Shown: in pieces, positions 32,336 through 44,785 of the stretch
How the letters are laid out: the number at the start of each line of letters is the position of its first letter
Numbering within the stretch: the first letter of the stretch is position 1
NCBI GenBank assembly: GCA_024734495.1
Contig: JALMQS010000099.1
Span: 98,993,321-99,057,320 of the forward strand
DNA length: 64,000 nt
From: Forficula auricularia
Taxonomy: Eukaryota > Arthropoda > Insecta > Dermaptera > Forficulidae
Reading direction: 5' to 3'
Position numbers and translations under genes: made by a program
Notes under the pieces: model-generated
Seen by the model: the letters and a program-made list of their open reading frames with translations, nothing else
Databases searched by the model: none
What the model was told of the DNA's origin: nothing

Positions 32336-33610
32336 ATTTTGAATTACCTAACTGAATAATTTTCCTTTTTTTCGATCCCTTGTTAGAAACCACCTGTTGT
32401 ATATTTTTAAAAATTTATTTTTCAAAATATTCTGCCTGCTGAGCTTATTGAATATACGCATTGTTTTTATGATGTATGGTTTTTCTCTTTTCTATCTGGC
32501 ATATATATAGCTAATAACTTAAATACGAGAAATCATATGAAATTTGGTCTGGTGCTAAAATATCGTAATATTAAGCTGAAGAACTGATTTGATTTTGTTC
32601 CTATGTTTGGTATATTTTTTTTTCGAAATAAAACGAAAATTAAAAAATAATAAAGCATATTCCTGTCAACGTATCAACATAGGTTTACGAATCTTATTAT
32701 AACTTCTAAAATACTTGAGATATCAAATTCTTTCTTTTTGTGTCTGATAAGGAGAGAATGAGGGAATTCGTGGAATTTTTTTTCTAATTTTAAGTTTCTA
32801 AAGCCCTTAAATACAAAAATCATTTAATAACGGTCTATTAGGCCAGCTTTTCCCCAGCTTCATTTTAAATCGAAATACATTTAAAAAAAATTAAACTTAA
32901 TTTTACGTAAATAGATTTTGTCAGTGATATCCTACACTCTATGATAAAAATATATTTTTTATTTTTTATTCCACATAAAATTTGACTCTAAAATAATCAT
33001 TCTATTAAAATTGTAATACGATTTTTGATTCGCAGAAAAACGAAAACATATAACGTCTAATTTTAAAGTTTTTATCCTTTTAGTTTTCAATATCATTGCT
33101 ATGACAATCAGAGACATAATAAGGTACCGTTTTAATTTTTAAACAAATCCCTAAAAAAGAATATGAAATTAACTGCTTAGCAACTATCTAAGACTAATAG
33201 CCAAATCATCAAAATTTCTGGAGAGCGTGCCGAGCCTTAAAACATTTTCTTTTTTCAATATATTTTTCCCCTTTAAAAAGCGATAACAAATTGAGTTGTT
33301 TTTCAATGAAAAGAAACAAGTGAATTTTCTAAGTGAAAAATACTTTTTTTACACACTTTTTAAAAGCAACTGGTAATTCTTTAAAAAAAAATACTTTTCA
33401 CTCTCTTGATATCCGCCAGCATTGAGTGACTCTCCAATAAGTTGCTTTTCTCATGTGATTGATAAATTTTTCTCCTTTTTCTCATTTTGATTAATTATTC
33501 CTGTCAATCCATTGGAAACTTTATAATAAATAAAAAAAAAAAAACATCAACATTTTTCAAATGACACCCGAAACGAAAAAAAATCGAGCAAATCACGCAC
33601 AAGTGAATAT
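32336..33610. other. Intergenic, no gene seen
   Basis: AT-rich with T and A runs. No coding frame, tRNA box or large inverted repeat recognised. Confidence 0.5.
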
Positions 33611-33630
33611 CACACACACACACACACACA
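33611..33630 (+). repeat. (CA)n microsatellite
   Basis: Ten CA units. Confidence 0.95.
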
Positions 33631-34329
33631 TTGGCTCTTGCTGTTTGCTGATTCAGTCGCACAAGCACTCGGAAAAATGCTCAAATAACCGCAAGCGTAG
33701 CCAAATAAACTTTCAATGCTGATAACTCCACATAAAAGACAAGAGGAAAATGAAATAATCAATCTTGTTACGGACCAACTGGTTAGTGTTTGATGCCATG
33801 GATTCAATCCCGCACTGTATATATATATTTATTTCCAGGTCATTAGTGAAGTTGTAAGAACGGGGCTTCCCCCTCCTAGGGAACCTCCTAATCGGCCAGA
33901 CATGAGATGATAAGTTTTTATGATCATTTTTTATTTCTGGCAGTGAAAGAAAAAGTGGAGATAGAGGGGGACAAGAGATATGGGGGGGGGGGGGGGGGGA
34001 CGCGAGCCTGGAGTAGCACATTTGGTCGGTTATTGCTGTAGATATCAGAAATCTAAATTAAAATATTAAATTAATGACTTCAATGAATTAAGAAGCCTCA
34101 GTTCTATCCCCTGAAAAGACATTAAAGATAAGATTAAGGCATTTTTAGGAATTGGCGAAAGGCCTTGTTTTTGACGAATGGGTTCATCAATCCTCAAGCG
34201 CCATTTTGATATCAGTGAGATGAAATTATTCGCTTTAAATATTTATTTTATAGTTAGCGGCTTTCATTTCGATTAAAATTTGATGGATTTTTTTTGCACG
34301 TTTAATATATTTTTTAAATTTTCCTTTTT
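33631..34329. other. Intergenic with possible SINE fragment and poly-G tract
   Basis: At 33797-33815 GGATTCAATCCCGCACTG looks like a tRNA box B, preceded by AACTGGTTAGTG; this may be a SINE remnant (about 33765-33910). A run of about 19 G lies at 33981-33999. The two overlapping minus-strand frames here have no recognisable domain. Confidence 0.4.
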
Positions 34330-35073
34330 AACCGACTTCAAAAAAGGAGGAGGTTCTCTATTCGATTGAATTTTTTTTTTTTTTTTTTTTTTTTGTGCCT
34401 ATGTTACCTCATATCTCCGCCAATTCTCAACCGATTTTGAAAATTTTTTTTGCATTGGGTCCAGTCTAGCTTCCGATTGGTCCCATTTTTTTCGTATTTT
34501 TTTCATAGGTATTAGACCTTTTTTATTAGGTTTGTTTAGACCTAACTTCTTTGTTTATGAACCGATTTCGATGGTTCTTTTTTTATCCGAAAGGGGGTGT
34601 CTTAGGGATGGTGTCCTATTAATTTGGTCAAGTTCTAATGATATAATCACTATTAATAACATCACTAAAAAGAGAAAAATAAAAATAATTTTTAAGAAAA
34701 AAATAAAAACCGACTTCAAAAATTAAATGCAACAAATAAAATACACTAAAAGGTATAAAATAATTATTATCTTATTTAGTTACAACTAAACGACGAAATA
34801 TTAACATGAAATTACTTTTTGAAGTTGGTGCCAAACATATACCTTTTATGAATCGCACTCGACGGATCTTACTTAGTACGTTTGGAGGGTATGCTCGCTT
34901 ATAGGTATAGTTAGTTTGGCACCGACTTCAAAAAGTAATTTCATGTTAATATTTCGTCGTTTAGTTGTAACTAAATTAGATAATAATTATTTTATATCTT
35001 TTAGTGTATTTTTATTTGTTGCATTTAATTTTTTGAAGTCGGTTTTTATTTTTTTCTTAAAAATTATTTTTAT
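34330..35073 (+). mobile_element. Palindrome-bearing repeat PB, copy 2, intact
   Basis: Starts AACCGACTTCAAAAAAGGAG, continues through a T-rich stretch and CATATCTCCGCC, then a palindrome with arms about 34720-34850 and 34920-35045 (CAACTAAACGACGAAATATTA and complement). GACTTCAAAAA/TTTTTGAAGTC occurs four times. The AAAAAAGGAGGAGGTT phrase is, to my knowledge, common in insect genomes. No protein frame is supported. Confidence 0.7.
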
Positions 35074-35074
35074 A

Positions 35075-36455
35075 TAGGTAAAGACCATCAGCATATAGAA
35101 AAGGCCATCAACGAGCAAGTTCTACGACACTTAGAGTCAAATAAATTTGTCCACGATAGGCAATACGGCTTCAGGCAATCCTGGTCGACCGGTGACATCC
35201 TAGCATATGTAACTCATATCTGGAACAAAACCCTGGAGGCCGGGAATGAGATCCTCGCGGTAGCTTTAGACATTTCAAAAGCCTTCGATATGGTCTGGCA
35301 CAAAAATCTTCTTGCCAAATTGACCTCCATCGGCCTTGAACCGAAACTCTGTAAGTTGTTCGAAAGTTTCCTTTCAGACCGTAGTATTAAGGTTGTCATC
35401 GATGGAATATCATCTTCCCCCTTCCACACCAACGCTGGAGTTCCTCAGGGATCGGTTATCTCCCCTATGCTTTTTCTTATCTATATCAACGACCTTCTAA
35501 ACTTGCCCTCCAATCCGGTACATTGTTACGCAGATGACAGCACCCTACATAACGCCCCTGCATCGCATAAAAACCGTGCAGACATTGCCTCCTCAATTAA
35601 TTTAGACTTATGCAAACTTAAAAACTGGGGATCCCAAAACTTACTTAACTTCAATGCAGTGAAAACTCAGTATTGCCTTATTTCTAGGCTCGTCGACAGA
35701 AACCTCCCAAACATATCATTCGACTCAAACTCACTAGAATTCAGGGATAAAATTTCAATGCTAGGCGTAACTCTAGGGTCTGACATTTCATGGAATGACC
35801 ATATCTCAACCATTGCTAAAGCTCCAGCGCGCAAGCTTGGTCTCCTATTTAGGTCTAGACGCTGTTATACTCCCAGTCAACTTCTTATACTGTATAAGGC
35901 TCAAATTCGTCCCTGTCTCGAATATGGCTCTCATCTGTGGAGAGGTGCCTCCAAGCATTCTCTTGCTACACTGGATGCAATTCAGAAGCGAGCAATTAAA
36001 CTAATAGGAGACCCGGCTCTAACCAACTCACTCGAATCCCTGGCTCACCGAAGAACCGTTTCTGCCCTTTCTCTGTACTACAGATACTATCACGGTGTCT
36101 GTTCAGTAGAGCTGAAATCAATTATCCCCCTAATGCCATCTTTACGAGAAACACGCGGTTTTCAAACGCTCAGCACCCCTTCGCTGTCAAATTGGATAAA
36201 AGTCGAACAAGCGCTTTCGCAAACTCTTTTATCCCTATGACCTCCAGAGACTGGAACTCGCTCCATGCCACCATCTTTCCCGCGACTTATAACCTTCGAC
36301 TATTTAAGACCCCTATCCACAGATACCTTCGACCCCCGCCTAGCCCATAAAATTCTTTCTTCTTCTTTTCACGATGGAGGGGCCAACCCAGGCCTTTAGG
36401 GGTTGCACCTTTTTGGTGTAACTCCTTCTCTCATCATTTTTATTAAAAAAAAAAT
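35075..36455 (+). mobile_element. 5'-truncated LINE-1 family element, copy 2
   Basis: Reverse transcriptase frame 35085-36240 and the rest of the C terminus in another frame to 36350. The 3' tail follows (GATGGAGGGGCCAACCC, AGGCCTTTAGGGG, CACCTTTTTGGTGTAACTCC) and ends in an A run at 36446-36455. The 5' cut abuts element PB. The shared tail also appears in SINE-B. Confidence 0.9.
35085..36240 (+). CDS. Reverse transcriptase fragment, Jockey/CR1-like LINE
   Basis: The open frame starts upstream of its first ATG (35290). It holds NKFVHDRQYGFRQSWSTGDI, the first catalytic block VALDISKAFDMVWH (about 35262-35303), the palm motif NAGVPQGSVISPMLFLIYIN, YADDSTLHNA, the thumb MLGVTLGSDISWNDHI and LEYGSHLWRGASKHSL. 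A one-base loss near 36140 shifts the frame, after which NSFIPMTSRDWNSL and the terminal HRYLRPPPSP are read in another frame. It is more complete than the copy at 16.6 kb, and both catalytic blocks are present. It lacks the endonuclease and first open frame and is not expected to be active. Confidence 0.88.
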
Positions 36456-36652
36456 AACAGGAACTTAGTCATAATTTTTTTCGTGAGAATGAAAATGTTT
36501 AAATAATAATCTATGTATATTAGCCGAATACAACGTACTCATTCATCACCAGATCTCCCAAAACACAAGGCCCTGGAACTTGAAATTTTATAGGAAATTT
36601 ACTTTGGATTTTTTGAATTTCAAACCCTAAGGGATGAAATAAGTTTTTTCTT

Positions 36653-36866
36653 GGGGAGTCGAGTAGCTCAGTCAGCTAACGCACTGGCTTCGCTTCGGCA
36701 TCGATCGATTATGACGATGTTGAGGTGGAGGTCCTGGCTGGCAAATAAAAATTTCTACCGGCTGAAAACTCGGCTCCCTCACTAACCCTACTAACACTCT
36801 ACTTATGTGCTGTCTAAATGGGCTTTGTTCCCGGTGACATTAAATAAATAAAAAAAAAAAAAAAAA
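36653..36866 (+). mobile_element. SINE-C, copy 2
   Basis: Starts GGGGAGTCGAGTAGCTCAGT with box A TAGCTCAGTCAG; box B has decayed to GAGGTCCTGGCTGG but is GGTTCGATCATGG in the copy at 4784. The body ends GGTGACATTAAATAAAT and a run of A. CTTTGTTCCCGGTGACA is shared with the other copy. Confidence 0.85.
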
Positions 36867-38536
36867 GGTTCAAAGGTTTTTCAATATTTATTTCTAAGAC
36901 AACAAGATTTGTTCATATTATATTTATATAGAAATATACCTATACCAAACGATATCCAATTTTTACCCACATGGTATGTCTCTCAGGTATTACGATATTC
37001 CAGAATATTAATTATATATATAGAGGGAGGTGTCAAAAAAATGAAAATTCTAGTTAGCTCTTATCAAAATATCTTCAGGTGGGAGAAGAATATAATATGT
37101 CAAAATGCATTTGATGCATTCTTGTTAATGTACCGGCTATTTTGATGGGCGCACATATTCCAGCACTGACATTAAATCATTGTCTTATTATTAGTAGGTA
37201 TACTATAGATATCATACTATACTAGAAAATCTGTATCAATTTGCATGATATACTATACATACTGTATTAATTTGAATCCTATACTATAATTTTCTATTAA
37301 TTTTTTAATTTCACTAATTGTGGTTCAATGGTGGAAATTATTAGATACAGATTATTTACTAAACAATTTAGTCATTGTAAATAGATACCTATATGTACCT
37401 AAATATTAGTGATAAGAAATAAAAAATATAAAAATCGGTTCCATAGTATTATACTATAAATATAATGCTTTAAGCCAATTTATACTACACATACACACAT
37501 ATGGTAATATATAAGCACATATTGTATATTCAATAAAAAGTATCATTTCTGTACTGATTAAATGGGCTTTGTTTCAAAAGTCATAATAATCTGCTTTTTA
37601 TTTGATAAGACGAATTTCTCTGAGTAATGTTATATTCCTTTTTCAAATGTTCCCAAATACGTTCTTTATTATTTAAATAAATAAATAAATAAATATATTA
37701 TATATTTATAATCTTTTAGTTTTTAATCGGCTATTTTTTTTTATTCCTTTGCTGTTTCTGCTTTCCTTATTGGCTTTTAGTTAGGGATCGATATAGTGAT
37801 TATCCATTTTCTTTTTAGTTACAATTTATTTTTTACTTCCTTTGAAAGGTTCAGTTGAATGGGGAAAAAAGGACAAATCCCATTATAAAAAAATAAAAAA
37901 CTATAATACTATTGGCTTATCGGCAACGTATCAGAGGATGAATATTGGTTCAAAATGACGGACTTTCAACCAATAGCAATTATTCTTGTCTTTCCTAATA
38001 AATATACATTTTTAGAATATACATGGGTTTAGGCTATTTAATTGCCCGAAATCTAATCAGCTCTCAGTATTGTAAATAAAACCGTTCGGGTATCAGAATC
38101 CAGATGGACATAAAATAAATCATTTTTAAAAATTATTTTCAAACACTATATCCATTCTATGACGTCATAGAGTTTCATTATTTTGTTACCTATTTTTATT
38201 TGATTTCTTGTATTTTTTAATGAGTTACTTCATTATAAAATTTTTGGATGTAAATAAGATTAAGACTGTAGAAATTGTAGAAATGCAATAAGTTCTTAAC
38301 ATGTGATTATAGTCTGAATTAAGTTGTTAAGCTGTCTATGCAATGTTTTTACGATGCGCATTTTAAATCTGAATTCCACTGAAAGAACTTTTTAAAGAGG
38401 CCATATCATACCTCTCCTAATATTTTAAGTAGCCGAAGGGACTAATTAAAAGTTTTTTTTATTCGGAAATTATGTACAAAGTAAAATTCTGGGTAATACA
38501 CCAAGGTATATATACCATATAGGTTATAGATACATA
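36867..38536. other. Intergenic, no gene seen
   Basis: AT-rich. An (AAAT)n run lies near 37675-37695. A frame at 36909-37145 has no recognisable domain. Confidence 0.5.
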
Positions 38537-38788
38537 TCATCGCCTTAGAGTGTAAACCTGCTAACTCACAACAAGGAAATTTTACAGGGCAAAGAAAAAA
38601 TAAACAAAATTTAATTTTTTGTTATGGAAGGAAACTATTTTTCACATTTTTTCTACAACTTACAATCGTAATTTTAAGTAGCAGTTTTACTTGGACGGTG
38701 CTGCATCTCTTTTTCTTTCGAACCGTATTAATATCTCATATATGATAAACAATGGATTTCGCAGGTTTACACTCCAAGGCGACGATAT
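38537..38788. repeat. Terminal-inverted-repeat element R-D, copy 2 (uninterrupted)
   Basis: Ends ATCGCCTTAGAGTGTAAACC and GGTTTACACTCCAAGGCGA. It matches 9228-9746 without the FB1 insertion and so gives the empty site for it. Confidence 0.75.
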
Positions 38789-40440
38789 ATGTATATGAGT
38801 GTCAGTAAACTATATTGATAAGGGGTAGGTAGTATAAAATGTTTATTAAAAGTCTAAACAGGAGAAATTATCCCTTTATCAATAAATAATTTAAAAATAA
38901 AATGCTTTATAGAAGAGTAATACAGCAACGATAAACAGATAAATGTTTAAAAAAATAGACAATGATAGAGAGTGTCTTTAATGAGATTATCTTGAATAAA
39001 ATACAAAAAAGTAAATATTTACGAAAAATAAGTTTTCTCTAAAAATATCTATACCTACCTATACTTATAGGAAGAAAAGCATTTTCAATGTTAAAATATT
39101 CAGATCCTGAGTAGTGAATTTTTAATACAAATTGGTACAAAAGGATAGCGACGAGAACATATAGGTATGTTAAAAATAAATTTTAAAAAATTAAAAATTT
39201 GTAGATCCTATTTTCTGTGCCTAGGGATCCCGCACGTTACTAATTTGGCTCTGAATAGAAGAGAATAAATTGCTGAGATGGAAGTGGAATGTTAATCCGC
39301 CGGAAAGTGCGGGTACATTCGTAGGGCTAATCTCAGCGCGCCACATAATAATTGAATTGCTCGATCTATATTTATAATTAACATCCATTTGATATATTGC
39401 TTTTCAATAATAGCCTGTACATTTTATTCATTCACTTGTTTCTTATTCATTTCCAATATATATGTATGTATAGGAAGTATATAGAACATAAAGTTCATTG
39501 ATGCGTCTATTATGTAAATGCGTAGGTCATAAATTGAAAACTGTCCTCTATTACTATTAGTATGACAATCATATAAATTAATTCTCATAAATTTATTCAG
39601 CCTCTCATCCTATTGATTACGAATCAAAAGAAAATATTTCATGTTTATTGATAGGATATTTATTAGTACCTAATGTATTGGCGTGAAATACTTTTTACTT
39701 TTTTTCAATCATGAACGGGAATAACAAATTGCTTTTCGTGGAAAGAAGTATTTTTATTTATCTTGTTATTAATCAAAAAAGGTCACAGCGCAATTGCAAT
39801 TTAAAATAATCGTAAGTCAAAGTAAAATGCGTCGTGTACTATTTTTTTCATAATTTATTATATTTACTAGTTAGTTGTTATATAAGTTCGATTGTTCTTG
39901 TTTTTAATTCATGAATGCATTTATGCATTTCAACATGAATAGCAAAACAACCGCGAGTTCTCATGACTGATTCTAAAGAATATTTAGAAAAAAACACCAA
40001 CCATGGATTTGAATTGTTGGGAGATTTGCTTTCATATTAATGTTCAGAGATAATAAATAGTTTGTTTTTTTTTTATTTATTTTTAGAAGTCTCTTTCAAA
40101 AAATGCATAGGTAAAGTTAAAAATGTTGAATCTAGGTCAATCATGGATAAATTTTGTATCTACGAGAGTCACAAAATTTAAATTATGCTATAAGGCAAGC
40201 ACGTACCCGGGAATTCTTTCGGGGGAGAGGTGGCATAATATGAAAAAAATAAAATCAGAATTTTATAAAAATAATTAAGGTAGGTATAACAAAAATGGAA
40301 AGTATATTTTCCTAAATATTATTATAAGTATTATTTTTTATACCTAATGGTATCTACAGTGACTATACATATAATAACTGCGTGGCCATTGGGCAAAATA
40401 CGCCATTTTTCATCCTACTTTCAATTTATAATTTTTTTTA
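38789..40440. other. Intergenic, no gene seen
   Basis: AT-rich except for 39220-39360, which is GC-richer and has no partner in the window (GATCCCGCACGTTAC, CTCAGCGCGCCAC). No coding frame is supported there. Confidence 0.45.
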
Positions 40441-40675
40441 CATTTGAAAATAATGGGAGGCAGCCCAAGGGTAGTGAAGAAAGAAAAAATGATCCCATAT
40501 TCAAATAAGGTGTTTTTATTGGACTGTCTTCTTTTCTTTATTTCTCCTTTTCTTTTAAACCAACGTTTCGGAGAATTATTCCCTCCTTCTTCATGGTTTC
40601 AAGGGTTCAATGAAGGAAACAAACAAGATGCTTCCTTCTTCTCCCCTTCAGCAGTGTTTGAGTTTTTTTTTTAAT
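40441..40675 (-). repeat. FB2 solo arm with hammerhead-like motif
   Basis: Single left arm of FB2 (GGGAGGCAGCCCAAGGGTAG..) plus part of the central spacer, ending near CAGCAGTGTTTGAG. There is no right arm. The minus-strand motif at 40556-40606 keeps stem I AAACC/GGTTT, stem II GGAG/CTCC and GAAACGT, but has ATGAAGA for the core. The overlapping frames are not genes. Confidence 0.7.
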
Positions 40676-40702
40676 TTAACATATCACATACCTTTTTTTA
40701 CT

Positions 40703-41470
40703 TTACCATACAGGGTATGGTCAAGTATTGTAATCAGGCATGAAAAAAATGTTTTTTTCCTTCTTTTTTTCGAAATATCTCAAAAACGGCTGAAACAATT
40801 TTGATTAAAAAATTGAGCGAAACCATGGCATTTCACTCTACAAAAAGGTCTAATAAGTGAACATCGAAAAAATTATATTTTTCGAGATAATAATTGTTTT
40901 GTCAAAATGTCTGTTAGTCAGTTAGTTAGTCTGTGCGTTACCAAATTTTTGTGGACGAGCTAGCTCAAAAACTAGTATGAATATCGAAACCAAATTTCAC
41001 ACGTAGTTTTGGTCCATTGAGAATAAGAGCTGATTAGATTTTGGGGAATATGACCCAAAATTAAGGGGGGTGGAGGGGTTAAAAATTAAAAATCTAGGCC
41101 GTTTGAGCAAACTCAACCAAATTTTGTTTACATAATCAATGGACCCCCAGAAGTCTAAAAATGCAAAAAATAACCGCCTAAAATGGGGGGGGGGGGTCAA
41201 AAAATGAAAATCTTGGCCATATACCAAACTCATCCAAATTTTGTATACATAATCAGTGGACCCCATGAAGTATAAAAATACAAAAACTAACCGCCCAAAA
41301 TGGGGGGGTGAGGGGGGTGTCAAAAAATGAAAATCTTGGCCATTTACCAAACTCAACCAAATTTTGTATACATAATCAGTGGGACACCAGAAATATAAAA
41401 ATGCAAATCTAATCCCCCCCCCCCTACATGATTATAAATAATTTTAGGGGCCAGGTTGTATGGTAAAGTC
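40703..41470 (+). repeat. Repeat MS (minisatellite-bearing), copy 1
   Basis: Starts ACTTTACCATACAGGGTATGG and ends TTGTATGGTAAAGTCAAG, short inverted ends. About 350 bp of unique body lead into three tandem units of about 115 bp (41060-41410), each holding a poly-G run, AAAATGAAAATCTTGGCC, and CAAATTTTGTATACATAATC. The minus-strand frame at 40997-41356 simply reads through these units and is not a gene. Confidence 0.8.
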
Positions 41471-42479
41471 AAGTGGATGGCCACATCAGAACACGTCAGC
41501 TTATTTTATTTAACACACAATATATGATTTCTACCTAGCTAATGATATCTACCGTGACTATATAGTAAAAGTTTGGCCAGTAAGCAAAAGAAGCCATTTT
41601 ACATCCTACTTTCAATTTGGATACATAGAGAATAAGCAATTTTTTATTTCACCATCTATGCTTTATATCTGATGTGTGTTAAATTAAAAACAAAATGCAA
41701 GTTTTCACTTCTCTATGTAGCCAAATCGAAAGTAGGATACAAAATATGGCATCTTTTATTCATCGACCACACTGTTACTAGATCGCCAATGGAATCTGAC
41801 ATTTAGAGACTCTTGTGTTAGAAAATCGTAATAAAGCAAGTAGGATTAATTCGTATGGTTCTTGAAACAAGTAGTAAAGACTAGTTATACATACATAAAA
41901 TAAAAAAAAAATAAAAAAATAACAATAGAACTTAGCGGATTTTTGCTTATAAAGTAGAATAGCAAAAAATAAATATGTATAGTCACTAAATTGCTATATT
42001 ATCAATGGAATTGGAAATTGTACCATGTTTTATGAATATATAGTAGAATGAATGAATTTATCATCAATGAAAAATATTTTATTCCGATCACTAACTTAAA
42101 AAATTATCTCAAATAAAAAAGTTTCATATAAATTTTCTGGCTTGAAAACTTGTTAAAAGTCTATGAATAATGAAACGCGTAAACGTGCCAAACAAAGTAT
42201 AAAATAAATAAAATATAAAATACGAAGGGAAAACGTGTAGTGATTTCATTAGGAATAATTAGGTAGGCCTAAATTGAGATACTGGGATTTGCGACTCTAT
42301 TTTTGGTTACACAAGACCATCAATCATTTAAAGGTCTTCGAAAGACGATTGATGTAATTTTAATCAGACATCGGAAGCAGATTATTATTTGAATAATATA
42401 TAAGGAAAAAATACTGAAATCAGGTATTAATTGATCTATTTAGTGGATTATGAATGTGAAGATGAGCCACTTGTAATCG
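41471..42479. other. Intergenic, no gene seen
   Basis: AT-rich. Phrases near 41545-41780 (AAGTAGGATACAAAATATGG) echo 40385-40430. No coding frame recognised. Confidence 0.45.
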
Positions 42480-42935
42480 ATTAATTGGTATGCTTCTTGC
42501 GCGGTTCTCGAATAGCTCGTTTTAATAAATATTGGATTTAGTTCAAAAGCATAGCATCAGAGAGCAGCACCCGTTCAGTGGTCCATTGGTTTAATGATCA
42601 CCTCGGAGGTAGTTGCAGAATTGCGTGCTTGGGCCTCCCTTTTAATGCCTTATCGTTTTCTTTGTGGTGGCTGGTTCGTTTGTCGGAAGGCTTTTAACAG
42701 GGCACCAAACTCCCACTCCGATTACCATTAACTGGTCCCGAGGAATCTATGCGCTCGTTCCCTTTGCAAGGATATTTATGTAACGGCAAATCGGGAGTCA
42801 ATCGCGTTTTCGATAAAAAAAAAAGAAAAGTCGACCGAGAGAGGATAAAAGGAAAAGTGGGACAATCCAGTTGACTGTTCAATTGAAAGGAATGAAGCCC
42901 TTGCGAAATTGAAATGGGGGTGGATTGTAACAAAT
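42480..42935. other. GC-richer single-copy island
   Basis: Clearly richer in G+C than its surroundings, with no partner in the window and no inverted repeat. The minus-strand frame 42694-42933 has no recognisable domain. A TGGTCCATTGGTTTAATGATC phrase resembles a tRNA box A, but no box B follows. Possible host regulatory or conserved non-coding sequence; that is a guess. Confidence 0.35.
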
Positions 42936-43331
42936 TACCAAATCTCAGAAGTTTTGAATAGGGAAGACATTCCCTTGAAGTTTATGAACAAACACTACGC
43001 GCGTAAATGAGAATCAGCTGATATGTGTGCATCACACAATTTTAACTCATTTAAACTTCGAAATTAATGGTTATTATTTTATTATTTAAAAGATATATAC
43101 CGATATATGTAGCTTTAAAATTACTATAGAAAAATAAAAGAGATGGACAACTACTAGATCCAAATTGTTATGGATTATTTCTATTATGTCAGAAGGGTTA
43201 TTATTTCACCCGTTTGGGAATTGAATCCGAATGCGAAAAACCCTTGAGACATAATAAAAATAATTTATAATATGTGTTTTGTTCGAATAGTAAGCTCATG
43301 GCACCCACAAGTGAACCTGTGCGTGACATTT

Positions 43332-44012
43332 TTACTTTACCATACAGGGTATGGTCAAGTATTGTAATCGTGCATGAAAAAAGTGGGTTTTTTCCTTCTT
43401 TTTTTCAAAGTATCTAAAAAACGGCTGAAACTATTTCGATTAAAAAAATTAAGCGAAACTATAGCATTTAGGTCTACAAAAAAACTCTAATAAGTGAGCA
43501 TCGAAAAAATTATATTTCTCGAGATAATAATTGTTTTGTCAAAATGTCTGTTAGTTAGTTTGTTTGTGCATTACCAAATTTGTGGACGAGCTAGCTCAAA
43601 AACTAGTGTGAATATCAAAACCAAATTTCACACGTAGTTTTGGTCCATTAAGATTAAGAGCTGATTAGATTTTGGTGCATATCGACCCAAAATTAAGGGG
43701 GGTCGAGGGGGGTTAAAAATTAAAAATCTAGGTCGTTTGAGCAAACCCAACCAAATTTTGTATACATAATCAGTGGACCCCCAGAAGTCTAAAAATACAA
43801 AAACTAACCCCCCAAAATGGGGGGTGAGGGGGGAGGGTGTCAAAAAATGAAAATCTTGCCCATTTACCAAACTCAACCAAATTTTGTATACATAATCAGT
43901 GGGCTCCCAGAAGTCTAAAAATGCAAAAACTAACACCCCCCTACACGATTATAAATAATTTTATTAAATATTAAATATAAGTGAGGGGCCAGGTTGTATG
44001 GTAAAGCAAAGT
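43332..44012 (+). repeat. Repeat MS, copy 2
   Basis: Matches 40703-41470 with about two minisatellite units (43690-43940) instead of three. It starts ACTTTACCATACAGGGTATGG and ends TTGTATGGTAAAGC. The frame at 43628-43936 is a read-through of the units. Confidence 0.8.
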
Positions 44013-44785
44013 GGATGGCCACATCAGAACAGGTCAGCTTATTTTGAAAGGGGCTATTTTAATAAAAAGGGCGTAGTGTGGCCAATTTTTTCCACTTCAT
44101 AAGAAAACAGATAATTATTCAAAAACATAGGGCCTGCTTCAGATTTTGGGTTCCGGACCCTAAAATTGTAGTAATGATTAAAATATAGTTTTTATGTTAG
44201 GCGCCTGATGATGCAACCTGAAGGGCAGAACGTGCTATTTGAATGCATACGCAACCTCTACCAGGCGGCGTTGAACTTTATCAATGAACAAAAATTCATT
44301 GTTTTCTCTCCGAAAATTTTTATTCTCTGCACTGAAATTATTTTTCTATATTTAAAAAATAAACACATGAGAATTTCACCGCCAAATATAAATTTTTAAG
44401 GGTAATTCAAAATTTTTAAAGATTTTTTAGTGGTTCATGTTTGAAGTGTTTTTTTTTTTTTTTTTTTAGTCACGTCCTCATTTTTTGTTCATCATTTCTA
44501 CTGTAAATTAAAAGTAAAAATCAAAAAGCCTTAATAATAATATTTAAAGGTCGTTAAAAAATGCTGCGCTGCCATTAATTACTAGGTATACAAGATTTTT
44601 GGAAGGGTTCATAAATTTAATTTTTAGAAGAGATATAAAAATAAATATCATATTCGAGCTTTATATATATAATATAATATTAGAATAAATTAAAATTTCT
44701 TTAAAAGTGAAACTTATTTGTAATATTCTTCTAATTTATATAATAAATATTTATTTATTAATACTATGTACATATGTCTGATATA
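44013..44785. other. Intergenic with a weak hammerhead-like motif
   Basis: CTGATGA at about 44205-44211 followed by TGC..GCA and GAAC resembles a decayed hammerhead core, with one invariant base changed. The rest is AT-rich. The frame at 44208-44399 is unrecognised. Confidence 0.4.

Noticed and set aside
33713..34021. 102-codon minus-strand frame
   Set aside because: Composition comes from a poly-G run and SINE-like sequence; no domain.
40997..41356. 119-codon open frame on the minus strand
   Set aside because: It reads through three tandem minisatellite units, and the same artefact appears in the other MS copies (43628-43936, 57225-57440).
40703..44012. CRISPR-like array from the regularly spaced units
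   Set aside because: Units of about 115 bp are contiguous minisatellite repeats without spacers, in a eukaryotic transposable element.
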